This document shows positions 18,956-27,390 of a stretch of DNA of 64,000 bases, one piece after another. The position numbers were made by a program, and so were the translations under genes. Within the stretch, counting starts at the first letter, position 1. Each line of letters opens with the position of its first letter. The notes beneath the pieces are model-generated. The model worked only from the letters and a program-made list of their open reading frames with translations, had not been told where the DNA came from and did no database searches. Origin of the DNA: Haladaptatus paucihalophilus DX253 (GTDB taxonomy: Archaea > Halobacteriota > Halobacteria > Halobacteriales > Haladaptataceae); contig NZ_AQXI01000003.1 of NCBI RefSeq assembly GCF_000376445.1, positions 1 to 64,000 on the forward strand. The letters run 5' to 3'.

Positions 18956-19366
18956 CTACGACTGTCCGCTTCCGCCCACGTCGCTTCGGGAGCGTCGTTC
19001 GAGCGCCGCCGTCCGCGCTTCTCGTACCACGCGCCCGCCGAGAAACGCCAGCAGGACGCCGACGGCCGCGTCGCCCCACTTCGGAATCGGTCCTGCGGTA
19101 GCGACGGCGAACGGGCGCGTCACTTGCCAGAGTCCGAGCAGGGCGAGCAGTCCCCCCGCCGCGATGCCGACCTGTCGGTCGCGCCACGTGCAGACGACGC
19201 CGTAGAACGCGAGCGCCGCCACGACGACCCCCATGAGAACATCGTTCCAGAAGTTCGGTGCGAGCATCGCGTCGTAGACGACGAACGGCGCGGCGAGCAG
19301 CCAGACGCCGAGCGACGTTCCCCCGATGATGAGTTCCTTTCCTCTCATATCCGTCCATTCCCCCAT
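18956..19366 (-). CDS. SPW repeat family membrane protein
   Basis: This 136-residue protein has four hydrophobic segments (about residues 15-33, 40-60, 67-85 and 92-112). Its layout, two repeats of a two-helix unit, matches the SPW repeat family, with WLLAAPFVVYD and ALLGLWQVTRPF as the repeat cores. The function of SPW proteins is unknown. MRGKELI (ATG at 19348) is an alternative start six residues in. Confidence 0.75.
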   Translation of the reverse strand: MGEWTDMRGKELIIGGTSLGVWLLAAPFVVYDAMLAPNFWNDVLMGVVVAALAFYGVVCTWRDRQVGIAAGGLLALLGLWQVTRPFAVATAGPIPKWGDAAVGVLLAFLGGRVVREARTAALERRSRSDVGGSGQS

Positions 19367-19480
19367 ATCCGTTCACGTTCACGATTCGTCGGCGGATAAG
19401 TGAGACGGCCGTAGAACAAATTCACTTTCAAAAATACAAGTACAGATGTTTTATCTGTGAGCGTCGTGTAGCGCCACTCG

Positions 19481-19957
19481 ATGCACGACACTGCGACACT
19501 CGCCGAATCGCGGACGGTCATGAGCGAAATCCTGATGCCGAACGACGCCAACAACCTCGGTCGGGCGCTCGGTGGGTCGATTCTACACTGGATGGACATC
19601 TGCGCGGCCATCTCCTCGCGCCGGTTCTCCCGCCGACAGGTCGTCACGGCGTCCATGGATCACGTCGATTTCCTCGGTCCCATCGACCTCGGCGACATCG
19701 TGACTGTGGAGGGGTACGTGTTCGAGACGGGCGAGACGAGCATGGAGGTCGTGGTCTCGGTTCGGGCGGAGCGGCCCAGTCACGACGAGAAGGGAGAGAC
19801 GGCGACGTCGTTCTTCACGATGGTCGCGCTGGACGACGACGAGACTCCGACGGCGGTCCCCGCCCTCGACTGTCCGACGGACGACCAGAAAACCCTGCGT
19901 GACGACGCCCTGCGCCGCCGCGAAAAGCGCCGCACGTCGCTCAGTGCGTCCCGATAA
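19481..19957 (+). CDS. Acyl-CoA thioesterase (hotdog fold)
   Basis: This 158-residue protein fits the YciA/BFIT-type acyl-CoA thioesterases, which hydrolyse acyl-CoA to free acid and CoA. The conserved helix reads NNLGRALGGSILHWMDICAA at about residues 24-43. It is followed by VVTASMDHVDFLGPIDLGD, the central strand that carries the active-site Asp. A TATA-like element lies about 30 bases before the ATG. It converges on nrdB, whose stop is ten bases away. Confidence 0.88.
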   Translation: MHDTATLAESRTVMSEILMPNDANNLGRALGGSILHWMDICAAISSRRFSRRQVVTASMDHVDFLGPIDLGDIVTVEGYVFETGETSMEVVVSVRAERPSHDEKGETATSFFTMVALDDDETPTAVPALDCPTDDQKTLRDDALRRREKRRTSLSASR

Positions 19958-19966
19958 GAACGGCCG

Positions 19967-20959
19967 CTACCAGTCGAGCGACCCGCCGCTCTGATACTCC
20001 GTGACTTGCGTTTCGAAGAAGTTCTTCTCCTTGTTGAGGTCCACCTGCTCGGACATCCACGGGAAGGGATTCTCCGTCCCGTACTGTTCGTCGAGGTCGA
20101 GTTGCGCCAGTCTGCGGTCGGCGATGTGCTCGACGTACTCGGCGAACTGCGCCGCGCTCATGCCGAGGATTTCGTCCGGGCAGGCCTCGTACGCGTAAAT
20201 TTTCTCCAACTCGACGGCGTTCGTGATGAGATCGGTCACCTCGTCGCCGAACGCGTCCGTCCACGCGTTCGGGTTCTCCGCGCGGATTTCGTTGATGAGG
20301 TCCACGCCGAACCCGACGTGGAGCGACTCGTCGCGCAGGATGTACTCGAACTGCTGGCCGATGCCGACCATCTTGTTCTGGCGCTTCAGGCCGAGCATCA
20401 TGGCGAATCCTGCGTAGAAGAAGACGCCCTCCATGATGACGTAGAAGCCAACGAGGTCGCGGAGGAACTCGCGGACGTCGGCGTCGGTTTCGATGGTGAA
20501 ATCGGGGCGGTCGATGGCGCGGGTCAGGTCCACGACGAACTCGTCCTTCTCGGCGATGGAGGGAACCCGGTCGTACATCCCGTAGAGGTAGTCGGGGTCG
20601 AAGCCGAGCGAGTCACAGCAGTAGATGAACGTGTCCGTGTGAATCGCCTCCTCGTAGGCCTGTCGGAGGAGGTACTGGCGACACTCCGGAGCCGTCACGT
20701 ACTCGTAGAGCGCGAGGACGATGTTGTTCGCGGTGAGCGATTCCGCCGTCGAGAAGAACCCGAGGTTCCACTCGATGAGTTGGCGCTCGGCGTCGGACAG
20801 GGCGTCGCCGTTCCACTGGGAGATGTCGTCCTGCATCGGGATTTCCTCCGGAACCCAGTTGTTGTTGACGCCCGCCTCGTAGTAGTCGCGGGCCCAGTCG
20901 TAGTCGAGCGGCAGTATCTTGTTCGGGTCGTGTTCGTTGTCGGTGTCGAGTATCGGCAT
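19967..20959 (-). CDS. nrdB: Ribonucleotide reductase small subunit, Phe at the radical-Tyr position
   Basis: This 330-residue R2-like protein houses the metal cofactor that starts ribonucleotide reduction. The metal ligands can be read as Glu73 (TAESL), Glu104 and His107 (EEAIH), Glu177 (IMEGVF), and Glu211 and His214 (DESLH). The position of the radical tyrosine in class Ia enzymes (E-x-x-H-x3-Y) is Phe111 here. The first ligand is Glu rather than Asp. Both features define the class Ic (Mn/Fe) type known from Chlamydia. The gene follows nrdA after 36 bases on the same strand, so it is the last gene of the nrdR-nrdA-nrdB operon. Confidence 0.92.
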   Translation of the reverse strand: MPILDTDNEHDPNKILPLDYDWARDYYEAGVNNNWVPEEIPMQDDISQWNGDALSDAERQLIEWNLGFFSTAESLTANNIVLALYEYVTAPECRQYLLRQAYEEAIHTDTFIYCCDSLGFDPDYLYGMYDRVPSIAEKDEFVVDLTRAIDRPDFTIETDADVREFLRDLVGFYVIMEGVFFYAGFAMMLGLKRQNKMVGIGQQFEYILRDESLHVGFGVDLINEIRAENPNAWTDAFGDEVTDLITNAVELEKIYAYEACPDEILGMSAAQFAEYVEHIADRRLAQLDLDEQYGTENPFPWMSEQVDLNKEKNFFETQVTEYQSGGSLDW

Positions 20960-20995
20960 GTATCGTTCGTGAGGTACGTTATCGCGTCGGTCGTG

Positions 20996-23443
20996 TCACT
21001 GGCAGGCGTCGCAGGTGGGGTCCTCGACGGTACAGAGATCGGTTTCGCCGTCTCCGTCGTCGGCGTCCCCGCTCCCGTCGTCGTCGGGGTCGGTTCCGAA
21101 TCCGTCCCGGTGCTGGCTCTTTCCGTATTCGGCCATGTCGAGCGTCGATTTCTCGATTCCCGACGCGCCGAGCGTGCGGAGATAGTAGGTCGTCTTCAGT
21201 CCCAACCGCCACGCCGTCTTGTACACGTCGTCGAGCAGCGTGCCGTCGGTCGAGGGGAAAAAGACGTTGTGCGAGACGGACTGGTCTATCCACGTCTGTC
21301 GGTGCGCGGTCAGGCGGAGTTGGTGGCGCGGGTCGATTTCGAACGCACCCCGGTACAGTTCCTTCAGGTCGTCCGGTACGGCGTCGATTTCCTGAATCGT
21401 CCCGTCGTGGTACTTGATGCGGTCCACCATCTCCTCGTCCCACAGTTCGAGGGCTTTCAAGTCGTCCACGAGGTGGTCGTTGACGACGGTGAACTCCCCG
21501 GACATGTTCGATTTCACGTAGAGGTTCGAGTACATCGGTTCGATGGAGGGCGTGGTTCCGTTGATAGTCGAGACGGTCGCCGTCGGCGCGATGGCCATCG
21601 TGTTCGAGTTCCGCATGCCGTGTTCCTCGACGTGTTCGCGGACGACGTACCAGTCGAGCGTCTCCTCGCGTTCGGTCGGAATTTCGCGGCCCCGTTCGGC
21701 TTCGAGCGTATCTACGGTATCCTGCGGGAGCATCCCGCGGTCCCACTTCGACCCCTCGTAGGACGGGTAGGTCCCGCGCTCCGCCGCGAGCTTCGAGGAG
21801 TTGTGAATGGCGTGGTAGGAGACGAACTCCTGCCAGCGGTTCGCTTTCTCGATCGCGTCCTCGGAGTCCATGGGGATTCCCAGTTCCATCAGCGCGTCGT
21901 GGAATCCCATCGTGCCGAGCCCCACCGGCCGATGCTGCATGTTCGAGTGTTCGGCCTCGTCCGTCGGGTAAAAGCAGAGGTCAACCACGTTGTCCAGCAT
22001 CCGCATCGCGGTTTCGATGGTCTCGGCGAGGTGGTCGTGATTCAGTTCGCCGCCCGAAACGTGCGTCGCAAAGTTCACGCTGCCGAGGTTGCAGACGGCG
22101 TGTTCGTCCTCGCTCGTGTTCAGCGTGATTTCGGTACAGAGGTTCGAGGAGTGGACCGTCCCGGCGTGGTCCTGCGGCGAGCGGACGTTACACGGGTCCT
22201 TGAACGTCAGCCACGGGTGGCCCGTCTCGAACAGTCGCGTGAGCGTCTTTCGCCACAGTTCTTCGGCATCGACGCGCTCGTACTGCCTGAACTCGCCCGC
22301 CTCCGCCTGCTTCTCGTACTCCCGATACTTCTCGGCGAACGCCTCGCCGGACAGGTCGTGGAGGTCGGGCACCTCGTCGGGGCTGAACAGCGTCCACTCC
22401 TCGCCCGCTTCGACCCGCTTCATGAACAGGTCCGGAATCCACGCGGCCGTGTTCATGTCCGGCGTGCGCCGCCGCTCGTCGCCGGTGTTGCGCTTCAGGT
22501 CGATGAACGCCGGGAAGTCGAGGTGCCAGCAGGCGAGGTAGGCACAGGCCGCGCCGCGTCGCTTCCCGGAGCGGTTGATGGCCGCCGTCACGTCGTTGCT
22601 GATGCGGAGGAACGGCACGACGCCGGTCGATTCGACGCCGGTCGATTCGATGAGCGCGCCGCTCGCCCGGAGGTTGGTCCAGTCGTTGCCGAGGCCGCCG
22701 CTCCACTTCGAGAGGTGGGCGTGGTGGTTGTACGAATCGAAGATGTGTTCGAGGTCGTCCGAGACGGTCGTCAGATAGCACGAGGAGAGCTGCGGATGGG
22801 TCGAGCCGCTGTGGAACAGCGTCGGCGTCGAAGGGGTGAACTCCAGCTTCGAGAGGACGTCGTAGAACTCCTTGGCCCGGCGTTGCGGGTCGTCCTCTTC
22901 GACGGCGAGGCCCATGGCGACCCGCATCCAGAACGCTTGCGGGAGTTCGAGTCGCTCGCCGTTCTCCTCGGTTTTGAGGAAGTAGCGCTGGGCCAGCGTC
23001 TCCATCGCCATGTATTCGAAGCGCTCGTCGCGGTCCGGTTCGAGATAGGACGCGAGGTCGTCGAGGTCGAATCGCTCGGGTAGTCGCTCGTCGAGGCGTC
23101 CGATTTCGACCGCGCGTTCGAGGTTCTCGATGAAGGTCGCGCGGTACTCGCGGTCCAGTTCGTAACCCCGGAGGTTCTCGCCGATGACTTCGTGGTAGTA
23201 TCCCTGTCGGAAGGCCGCGGCCGCGATTCGTTTGAACGCCGGTTCGCGCTCGACGCGCGCCGAAAACGCTTGGGTAACGGCCTGATACACTTCGTCTGTG
23301 GACGCGCCGTCGTAGAGGGTGCGTTCGATTTCGCTGGCGAGGGTTTCACACTCGTCCTCGGGGAATGCGGTTTCGTAGCCTGTTCGTGCTCGGTCGAGGA
23401 TGGACCGTACGTCGATGGTCGTCGTCGGTGTTCGTTGACTCAT
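20996..23443 (-). CDS. nrdA: Ribonucleotide reductase large subunit
   Basis: This 815-residue catalytic subunit reduces ribonucleotides to deoxyribonucleotides. The thiyl-radical site NLCTE is at residues 434-438 (Cys436), and the redox pair is Cys222 (SSCYL) and Cys451 (CNLGS). The C-terminus ends CDACQ, supplying the CxxC used to recharge the active site by thioredoxin. The first 90 residues look like a divergent ATP-cone region. Its ATG overlaps the stop of nrdR by four bases, so the genes are translationally coupled. Confidence 0.95.
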   Translation of the reverse strand: MSQRTPTTTIDVRSILDRARTGYETAFPEDECETLASEIERTLYDGASTDEVYQAVTQAFSARVEREPAFKRIAAAAFRQGYYHEVIGENLRGYELDREYRATFIENLERAVEIGRLDERLPERFDLDDLASYLEPDRDERFEYMAMETLAQRYFLKTEENGERLELPQAFWMRVAMGLAVEEDDPQRRAKEFYDVLSKLEFTPSTPTLFHSGSTHPQLSSCYLTTVSDDLEHIFDSYNHHAHLSKWSGGLGNDWTNLRASGALIESTGVESTGVVPFLRISNDVTAAINRSGKRRGAACAYLACWHLDFPAFIDLKRNTGDERRRTPDMNTAAWIPDLFMKRVEAGEEWTLFSPDEVPDLHDLSGEAFAEKYREYEKQAEAGEFRQYERVDAEELWRKTLTRLFETGHPWLTFKDPCNVRSPQDHAGTVHSSNLCTEITLNTSEDEHAVCNLGSVNFATHVSGGELNHDHLAETIETAMRMLDNVVDLCFYPTDEAEHSNMQHRPVGLGTMGFHDALMELGIPMDSEDAIEKANRWQEFVSYHAIHNSSKLAAERGTYPSYEGSKWDRGMLPQDTVDTLEAERGREIPTEREETLDWYVVREHVEEHGMRNSNTMAIAPTATVSTINGTTPSIEPMYSNLYVKSNMSGEFTVVNDHLVDDLKALELWDEEMVDRIKYHDGTIQEIDAVPDDLKELYRGAFEIDPRHQLRLTAHRQTWIDQSVSHNVFFPSTDGTLLDDVYKTAWRLGLKTTYYLRTLGASGIEKSTLDMAEYGKSQHRDGFGTDPDDDGSGDADDGDGETDLCTVEDPTCDACQ

Positions 23444-23937
23444 GGATTATCGGTATCATCGGTTGGATGCGGCGGGTCATCGTCGAGTTCCGCGTCGAGA
23501 ACGGCGTCGAGTTCGCGGAGGAATTCCTCGGGTTCGGAAAAGGCCTTGTACACCGAAACGAACCGGATGTACGCGACCTGGTCGAGTTCGCGGAGGCGTT
23601 CGGAAACGAGGTCGCCGACGAGGCTGGACGAGACGATTCGAGTTTCTCGGTTTCCCAACTCGGACTCGACCGCTTCCACCAAGGCCGTCACGTCCGCCTC
23701 GCTCACGTGGCGCTTCTCCACGGCTCGTTCGATACCCGCGCGGAGCTTCTCGCGGCTGAACGACTCGATGTTCCCGTCGCGCTTTTTCACCTGGAGGGAG
23801 TCCCACTCCGGACGCTCGTACGTGGTAAACCGAAACGAGCAGCGTTGGCACTCGCGCCGCCGCCGTACCGATGTTCCGTCGGCACTCGTAGTGTCGATGA
23901 CTCGCGTCCGCTCGTTCCCGCAGTCCGGGCAGTCCAT
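23440..23937 (-). CDS. nrdR: Transcriptional regulator NrdR
   Basis: This 165-residue repressor controls ribonucleotide reductase genes in response to nucleotide levels. It starts MDCPDCGNERTRV with the zinc ribbon (CPDC, then CQRC near residue 31), followed by the ATP-cone domain (VKKRDGNIESFSREKL near 51). The C-terminal tail is acidic. I chose ATG 23937 because the zinc-ribbon motif starts there; the longer frame begins with unrelated residues. Two NrdR-box-like sites lie 32-77 bases upstream, which suggests autoregulation of the whole operon. Confidence 0.93.
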   Translation of the reverse strand: MDCPDCGNERTRVIDTTSADGTSVRRRRECQRCSFRFTTYERPEWDSLQVKKRDGNIESFSREKLRAGIERAVEKRHVSEADVTALVEAVESELGNRETRIVSSSLVGDLVSERLRELDQVAYIRFVSVYKAFSEPEEFLRELDAVLDAELDDDPPHPTDDTDNP

Positions 23938-23968
23938 AGTTGTCACTCCTTGTACCTCCAGTCTTGTA

Positions 23969-24014
23969 AGCCCACATGTGGGGCGTACCCTGCTCCAACC
24001 GCTATATGTGGTGT
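23969..24014 (-). promoter_or_regulatory. Candidate pair of NrdR boxes
   Basis: Two sites resemble the NrdR box (consensus ACACTATATATWGTGT). On the plus strand, CCCACATGTGGG is a perfect 12-base palindrome at 23971-23982. The second, with right half TGTGGTGT, spans about 23999-24014. Their centres are 30 bases apart, about three helical turns, as is usual for paired NrdR boxes. A TATA-like element (minus-strand TTTATG, about 24029-24034) lies just upstream, so bound NrdR would cover the start of transcription. Confidence 0.55.
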
Positions 24015-24185
24015 CCCGACGGGCACCCATAAACTTTGCCCAATTCAATTGCAGTAAAACAAATTTGTTTGTATTAGAGCGATAGAGACCACCGGCTCGA
24101 ACGACGAAAACGGCCGCGGACGCCGCTGTCGGAGCCAGTTATTCGAAAATCGGACCGTCTCGATTCCGACGACGGGAGACGGCGC

Positions 24186-25955
24186 TCAGTCCATTTCGTG
24201 GATGTTCTCGCCGCGGTTGAGCCGTTCCGCGATTCGGAACGTCTGCTCGCCCGCTCGCCGCGTCGGCGTGTGGGCCGAGAGGTAGCGCGCGGTGGCGATG
24301 AGGTGAATCCGCGCCCTTCGTTCGCTCTCTTCGGTTCTTTCGGCCGCGAGCGCGTCGTACTGCCCGAAGGCCACTTCGACGTTCTGTCGGGTGTGGAAGC
24401 CGACGTCCTCGCGCACCAACGCCTCCCCGAGTTTTCGCTTCAGTCGGTCCGCGTCGCCTCCGGCGGCGAGGTAGTCCGCGGTCGATTCCCCGGCGAGGTC
24501 CACCTCTTCGTCGGCTTCCACCTCGAAGGTCTCCATCAGCTCGTCGAGCGCGGCGTCGGGGTCACGGTCCCCGTCCGGGTCTGGAATCGGCGTCGGCGGC
24601 GTGTTGAGGAATCGGTCGAGGTAGACGTTCATCGCGGCATCGAAGACGCCGCGGTACACCTCCGGTGCGTCAGTCCGCCGGGAGAGCCCGTTCACCGCGT
24701 TCGCGTAGGTGTACGTGTGATGGACCGTGTTCCAGTCGCGGAACTCGTTCGACGTGCCGAAGTGGGCGACCCGTCGCGCCGCGGCGAACGTCACGACGCG
24801 GGTGAGTTCGGTCGCCGTCGCGCCGTTCTCGATGGCGTCCGTCACCGCGTCCACGATGGCGTGCGGGTTCTCGCCGAGGAGCACGTCCACGAAGTCGTCG
24901 GGTTCCTCCCACGTCTTGCCCTCGCCCGCTTCGAGCAGGTCCGGCAGTTCCTCGGCGGCGTCGAAACACAGTTGCGCCACGTCGATGGGCTGTCGCCACG
25001 AGGAGTTCTCCTCCGCGCGGTTGGCCGACGTCAGTCCGGGGACGAGGCTGGGGAGCACGTCGTCCGCGCGCTCCCACCCGATGTGGTCGAGCGTCTCGAA
25101 CGCCTTGTTGATGAAGTCCAACCGGTGGCCGGTATCGAGGTACAAGTGGTCCGTCGCGGCGGCGACGAGCATCCCCGCGATGTCGGACTCGTCGAGGTCC
25201 GCCGTGATTCCCGCTCGAAGGACGCGCTCCGCGCCGTCCGAGTCCCGAACTTCGATGTTGTCGCGGAACCACTCCGTGAGCCGTTCGGCCGACACGTCGT
25301 CCGTCGAAAGCGCCTCCTGCACGAAGAACGGCGGTTCGCCGGAACAGTTGTCCGCCACCTCCGTCAATCCGACGTAGAGCGCCCGGCGGCGGTCCTCCGG
25401 GCGGAGCGCGGGAAGGAGGTTCGTCATCACGCCCAGCGTCGTCAGTCCCCGACCCCACCCGGCTTGGCGGTAGTGCGTTCCGAACTCCGTCCCGAGTTCC
25501 ACCGGGACGGTGGACGGAACCTCCTCGGACTCCAACCCGATGACCGATTTGGCGACGACGAGGCTGATGTTCTCTCGAAGGCCGTGTTCGAGTCGATTCC
25601 GCCAATGTTCTTCGGGCGGTTCGTCCCGCGGTGGATTCGGTTGGACGTATACGTCCCCGTCCCGGACCTCGACGGGATAGGTCCGCACGTCGTCGGCGAA
25701 CGGGTCGAACGTGTCCCCGCAGGACAGTTCGAACCGCGCGTGGTGCCAGTGACAGGTGAGGATGCCGTCGTCGACCGACCCCTTCGTGAGCGGGAACCCC
25801 ATGTGCGGGCAACGCGGTTCACAACAGTTAATTTTTGATTCATGGTAGAAAAATAATAGTGATTTATCATCAATTGAAATAACTTTTCTCCCTGCTTCTT
25901 TTAATTCTTCAAGATCTATCGCTTTTTGGAAGTTATGATCTGTTTCCGAACTCAT
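24186..25955 (-). CDS. Rieske [2Fe-2S] protein with replaced N-terminus
   Basis: This 589-residue protein has an N-terminal Rieske domain: CPHMG at about residues 49-53 and CHWHH at about 68-72 supply the two Cys and two His cluster ligands. The remaining 450 residues are a mainly helical domain that I do not recognise. The first 53 codons, up to CPHMG (25955 down to 25812), are AT-rich and unlike the rest, which is GC-rich. A GC-rich copy of the same N-terminal region, also ending in CPHMG, is stranded at 29415-29582. The gene therefore seems to have had its original 5' end displaced by the AT-rich island, which provided a new in-frame start and promoter. The electron-transfer partner is unknown. 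Confidence 0.85.
   Translation of the reverse strand: MSSETDHNFQKAIDLEELKEAGRKVISIDDKSLLFFYHESKINCCEPRCPHMGFPLTKGSVDDGILTCHWHHARFELSCGDTFDPFADDVRTYPVEVRDGDVYVQPNPPRDEPPEEHWRNRLEHGLRENISLVVAKSVIGLESEEVPSTVPVELGTEFGTHYRQAGWGRGLTTLGVMTNLLPALRPEDRRRALYVGLTEVADNCSGEPPFFVQEALSTDDVSAERLTEWFRDNIEVRDSDGAERVLRAGITADLDESDIAGMLVAAATDHLYLDTGHRLDFINKAFETLDHIGWERADDVLPSLVPGLTSANRAEENSSWRQPIDVAQLCFDAAEELPDLLEAGEGKTWEEPDDFVDVLLGENPHAIVDAVTDAIENGATATELTRVVTFAAARRVAHFGTSNEFRDWNTVHHTYTYANAVNGLSRRTDAPEVYRGVFDAAMNVYLDRFLNTPPTPIPDPDGDRDPDAALDELMETFEVEADEEVDLAGESTADYLAAGGDADRLKRKLGEALVREDVGFHTRQNVEVAFGQYDALAAERTEESERRARIHLIATARYLSAHTPTRRAGEQTFRIAERLNRGENIHEMD
25798..25811. repeat. Left copy of the 14-bp junction repeat
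   Basis: CCCATGTGCGGGCA at the boundary between GC-rich gene body and AT-rich island. It encodes the conserved CPHMG of the Rieske domain on the minus strand. It recurs with one mismatch at 29431-29444. Confidence 0.8.
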
Positions 25956-25982
25956 GGTGAGACACTATACCATGAAGCGTAG

Positions 25983-25993
25983 TAAAGTCTCGC
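25983..25993 (-). promoter_or_regulatory. Possible promoter of the chimeric Rieske gene
   Basis: The minus-strand sequence ACTTTACTACG lies roughly 30-35 bases before the ATG at 25955 and is the best TATA-like element there. It is inside the island, so the rescued gene would use a promoter supplied by the element. Confidence 0.4.
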
Positions 25994-26052
25994 TGAAAAT
26001 TGTTATTGTATGATGGTTGATGGTTGTTCCTCGATATGGCATTGACGAAATA

Positions 26053-26060
26053 TTTATAAA
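26053..26060 (+). promoter_or_regulatory. TATA box for the island genes
   Basis: TTTATAAA is a near-ideal archaeal TATA box. Transcription would be expected to start about 25-30 bases downstream, around 26080-26088. Confidence 0.55.
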
Positions 26061-26141
26061 TTATCATAATATAGAACCAAGAGGTGACTAACCGTCAATA
26101 AGAATATCAATTTTGAAGCAGTTCGGGAGCAATTCGTTGAG

Positions 26142-27125
26142 TTGGCAGACCGGATTGAGCAGGATTCCCAGATCGTCCCAGAGGTACTTTCATCTCCAGA
26201 AATTGCCGGTCAACTCGGTTTTTCCTCCACCTTCATTGATGTCGAACAACGGGATGCCGTAAGAGAGGGTACGTCTGATTTTGCGCGGAAAATGAAATCT
26301 GAGGCCATGAATGCGGAAGATTATCCTGAATTGATGTCCTCTCTTATTGACCTTGCGAGCGACTTTGGGTTTGATGAAGAGCTAAAAGAAAATGCCGAAG
26401 TAAACCAACAACATCCACATTTGGGACTTATTCTATTACACGCCTGTTGTACCTCCCTGCAGGATCTTGATGAATTATCTCAACTTGACAACTACGAACC
26501 TGCCTCTAAATTCATTGATAAATTGGACAATCAAGATTTCCTAAGTAACGCAAGTTCCATTATACTGTTCTACCTTGCTAGCGACAGAGAATTTCTTTTG
26601 AGATATGGAAGGGCGATTAATCAAGATATTCCAAGAGCAGTAGCTGAGCTACGTGCTATTAGTAATTCTGAAAGTATATCTGACCCTGATCATTTGGTTG
26701 ATGTGTTTCGCCCGTGGGGTTCACTTTGTGAAACATCAATTGCCCCACTAACAGTAGTCCTCGGTCTACTTGAAAACAAAGTCGTTGATTTCGAGAAGCC
26801 AAAGGATATGTCGTTTCGAGATTCTGTTGATCAAGTTCGTAGCTTCCCAACGCTTGAACCACTTGGAAAACGACTTGATATAGACCTTAGAAACTCACTA
26901 TCTCACGGTGGGCCTGACGGTGGCTATTCTCCAAATCCAATAACGAATCAAATTCAATTTTGGTTCAAGAAAAACGGAAAAGTACAAACAAGGAGTATGA
27001 ATTTTGCTGAGTTTGAGGAATGTGTGGTTGAGACGCTTTCAGCAGTAGTTGCACTTTCGTTGTTACCTTTGTATATCATCTCAACCCATGCCTGCATCGA
27101 AGTTTCTGATTTTCAGGATTGTTAA
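26142..27125 (+). CDS. Unknown protein with HEPN-like RNxxxH motif (island gene A)
   Basis: This 327-residue, mostly helical protein is unfamiliar to me overall. It has the sequence LRNSLSHGG at residues 249-257, giving R250-N-x3-H255, the signature of HEPN domains (RNases and toxins in abortive infection, toxin-antitoxin and CRISPR systems). The helices before and after the motif fit a HEPN fold, but this rests on a short motif. The start is unclear: TTG at 26142 is the first standard start in frame, yet the same frame is open back to 26088 with coding-like codons, and the TATA box at 26053 would start the message near 26084. The gene is AT-rich, precedes the nuclease-like gene by 265 bases and probably works with it. 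Confidence 0.72.
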   Translation: MADRIEQDSQIVPEVLSSPEIAGQLGFSSTFIDVEQRDAVREGTSDFARKMKSEAMNAEDYPELMSSLIDLASDFGFDEELKENAEVNQQHPHLGLILLHACCTSLQDLDELSQLDNYEPASKFIDKLDNQDFLSNASSIILFYLASDREFLLRYGRAINQDIPRAVAELRAISNSESISDPDHLVDVFRPWGSLCETSIAPLTVVLGLLENKVVDFEKPKDMSFRDSVDQVRSFPTLEPLGKRLDIDLRNSLSHGGPDGGYSPNPITNQIQFWFKKNGKVQTRSMNFAEFEECVVETLSAVVALSLLPLYIISTHACIEVSDFQDC

Positions 27126-27390
27126 CAATAAAATTGGTGAAAACATCGTCAGGTGAGTGAACACTTCCACCGACAAAGACTGGGTCGTATCGCCTGTATC
27201 TCTCTCGTTAGTTGTTGAATCAGAGAGCAAGTAGTTCATCCGGCATTGGTGAAATAATAAGAAACTAATAGGAATTGGTGCTGAAAACACTCTCTGTATT
27301 CAGCAGACTCAATTCAGTTGTTTAGAGTAAAGGCTTTGAATCAGCCATACATAGGATTAATGACCATCCGCTTCAATCCAAATAATATCA
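27126..27390 (+). promoter_or_regulatory. Gap between the two island genes
   Basis: This 265-base AT-rich gap has no gene I can support. A small inverted repeat, GCTGAA (27280-27285) and TTCAGC (27299-27304) with a 13-base loop, could form a hairpin in RNA. A weak AT-rich promoter candidate lies at about 27350-27362 before the ATG at 27391. Confidence 0.4.

Noticed and set aside
20006-23083. A very long plus-strand open frame of 1025 codons
   Set aside because: It is antisense to nrdB and nrdA, whose motifs are complete. Long antisense frames are common in GC-rich haloarchaeal genes.
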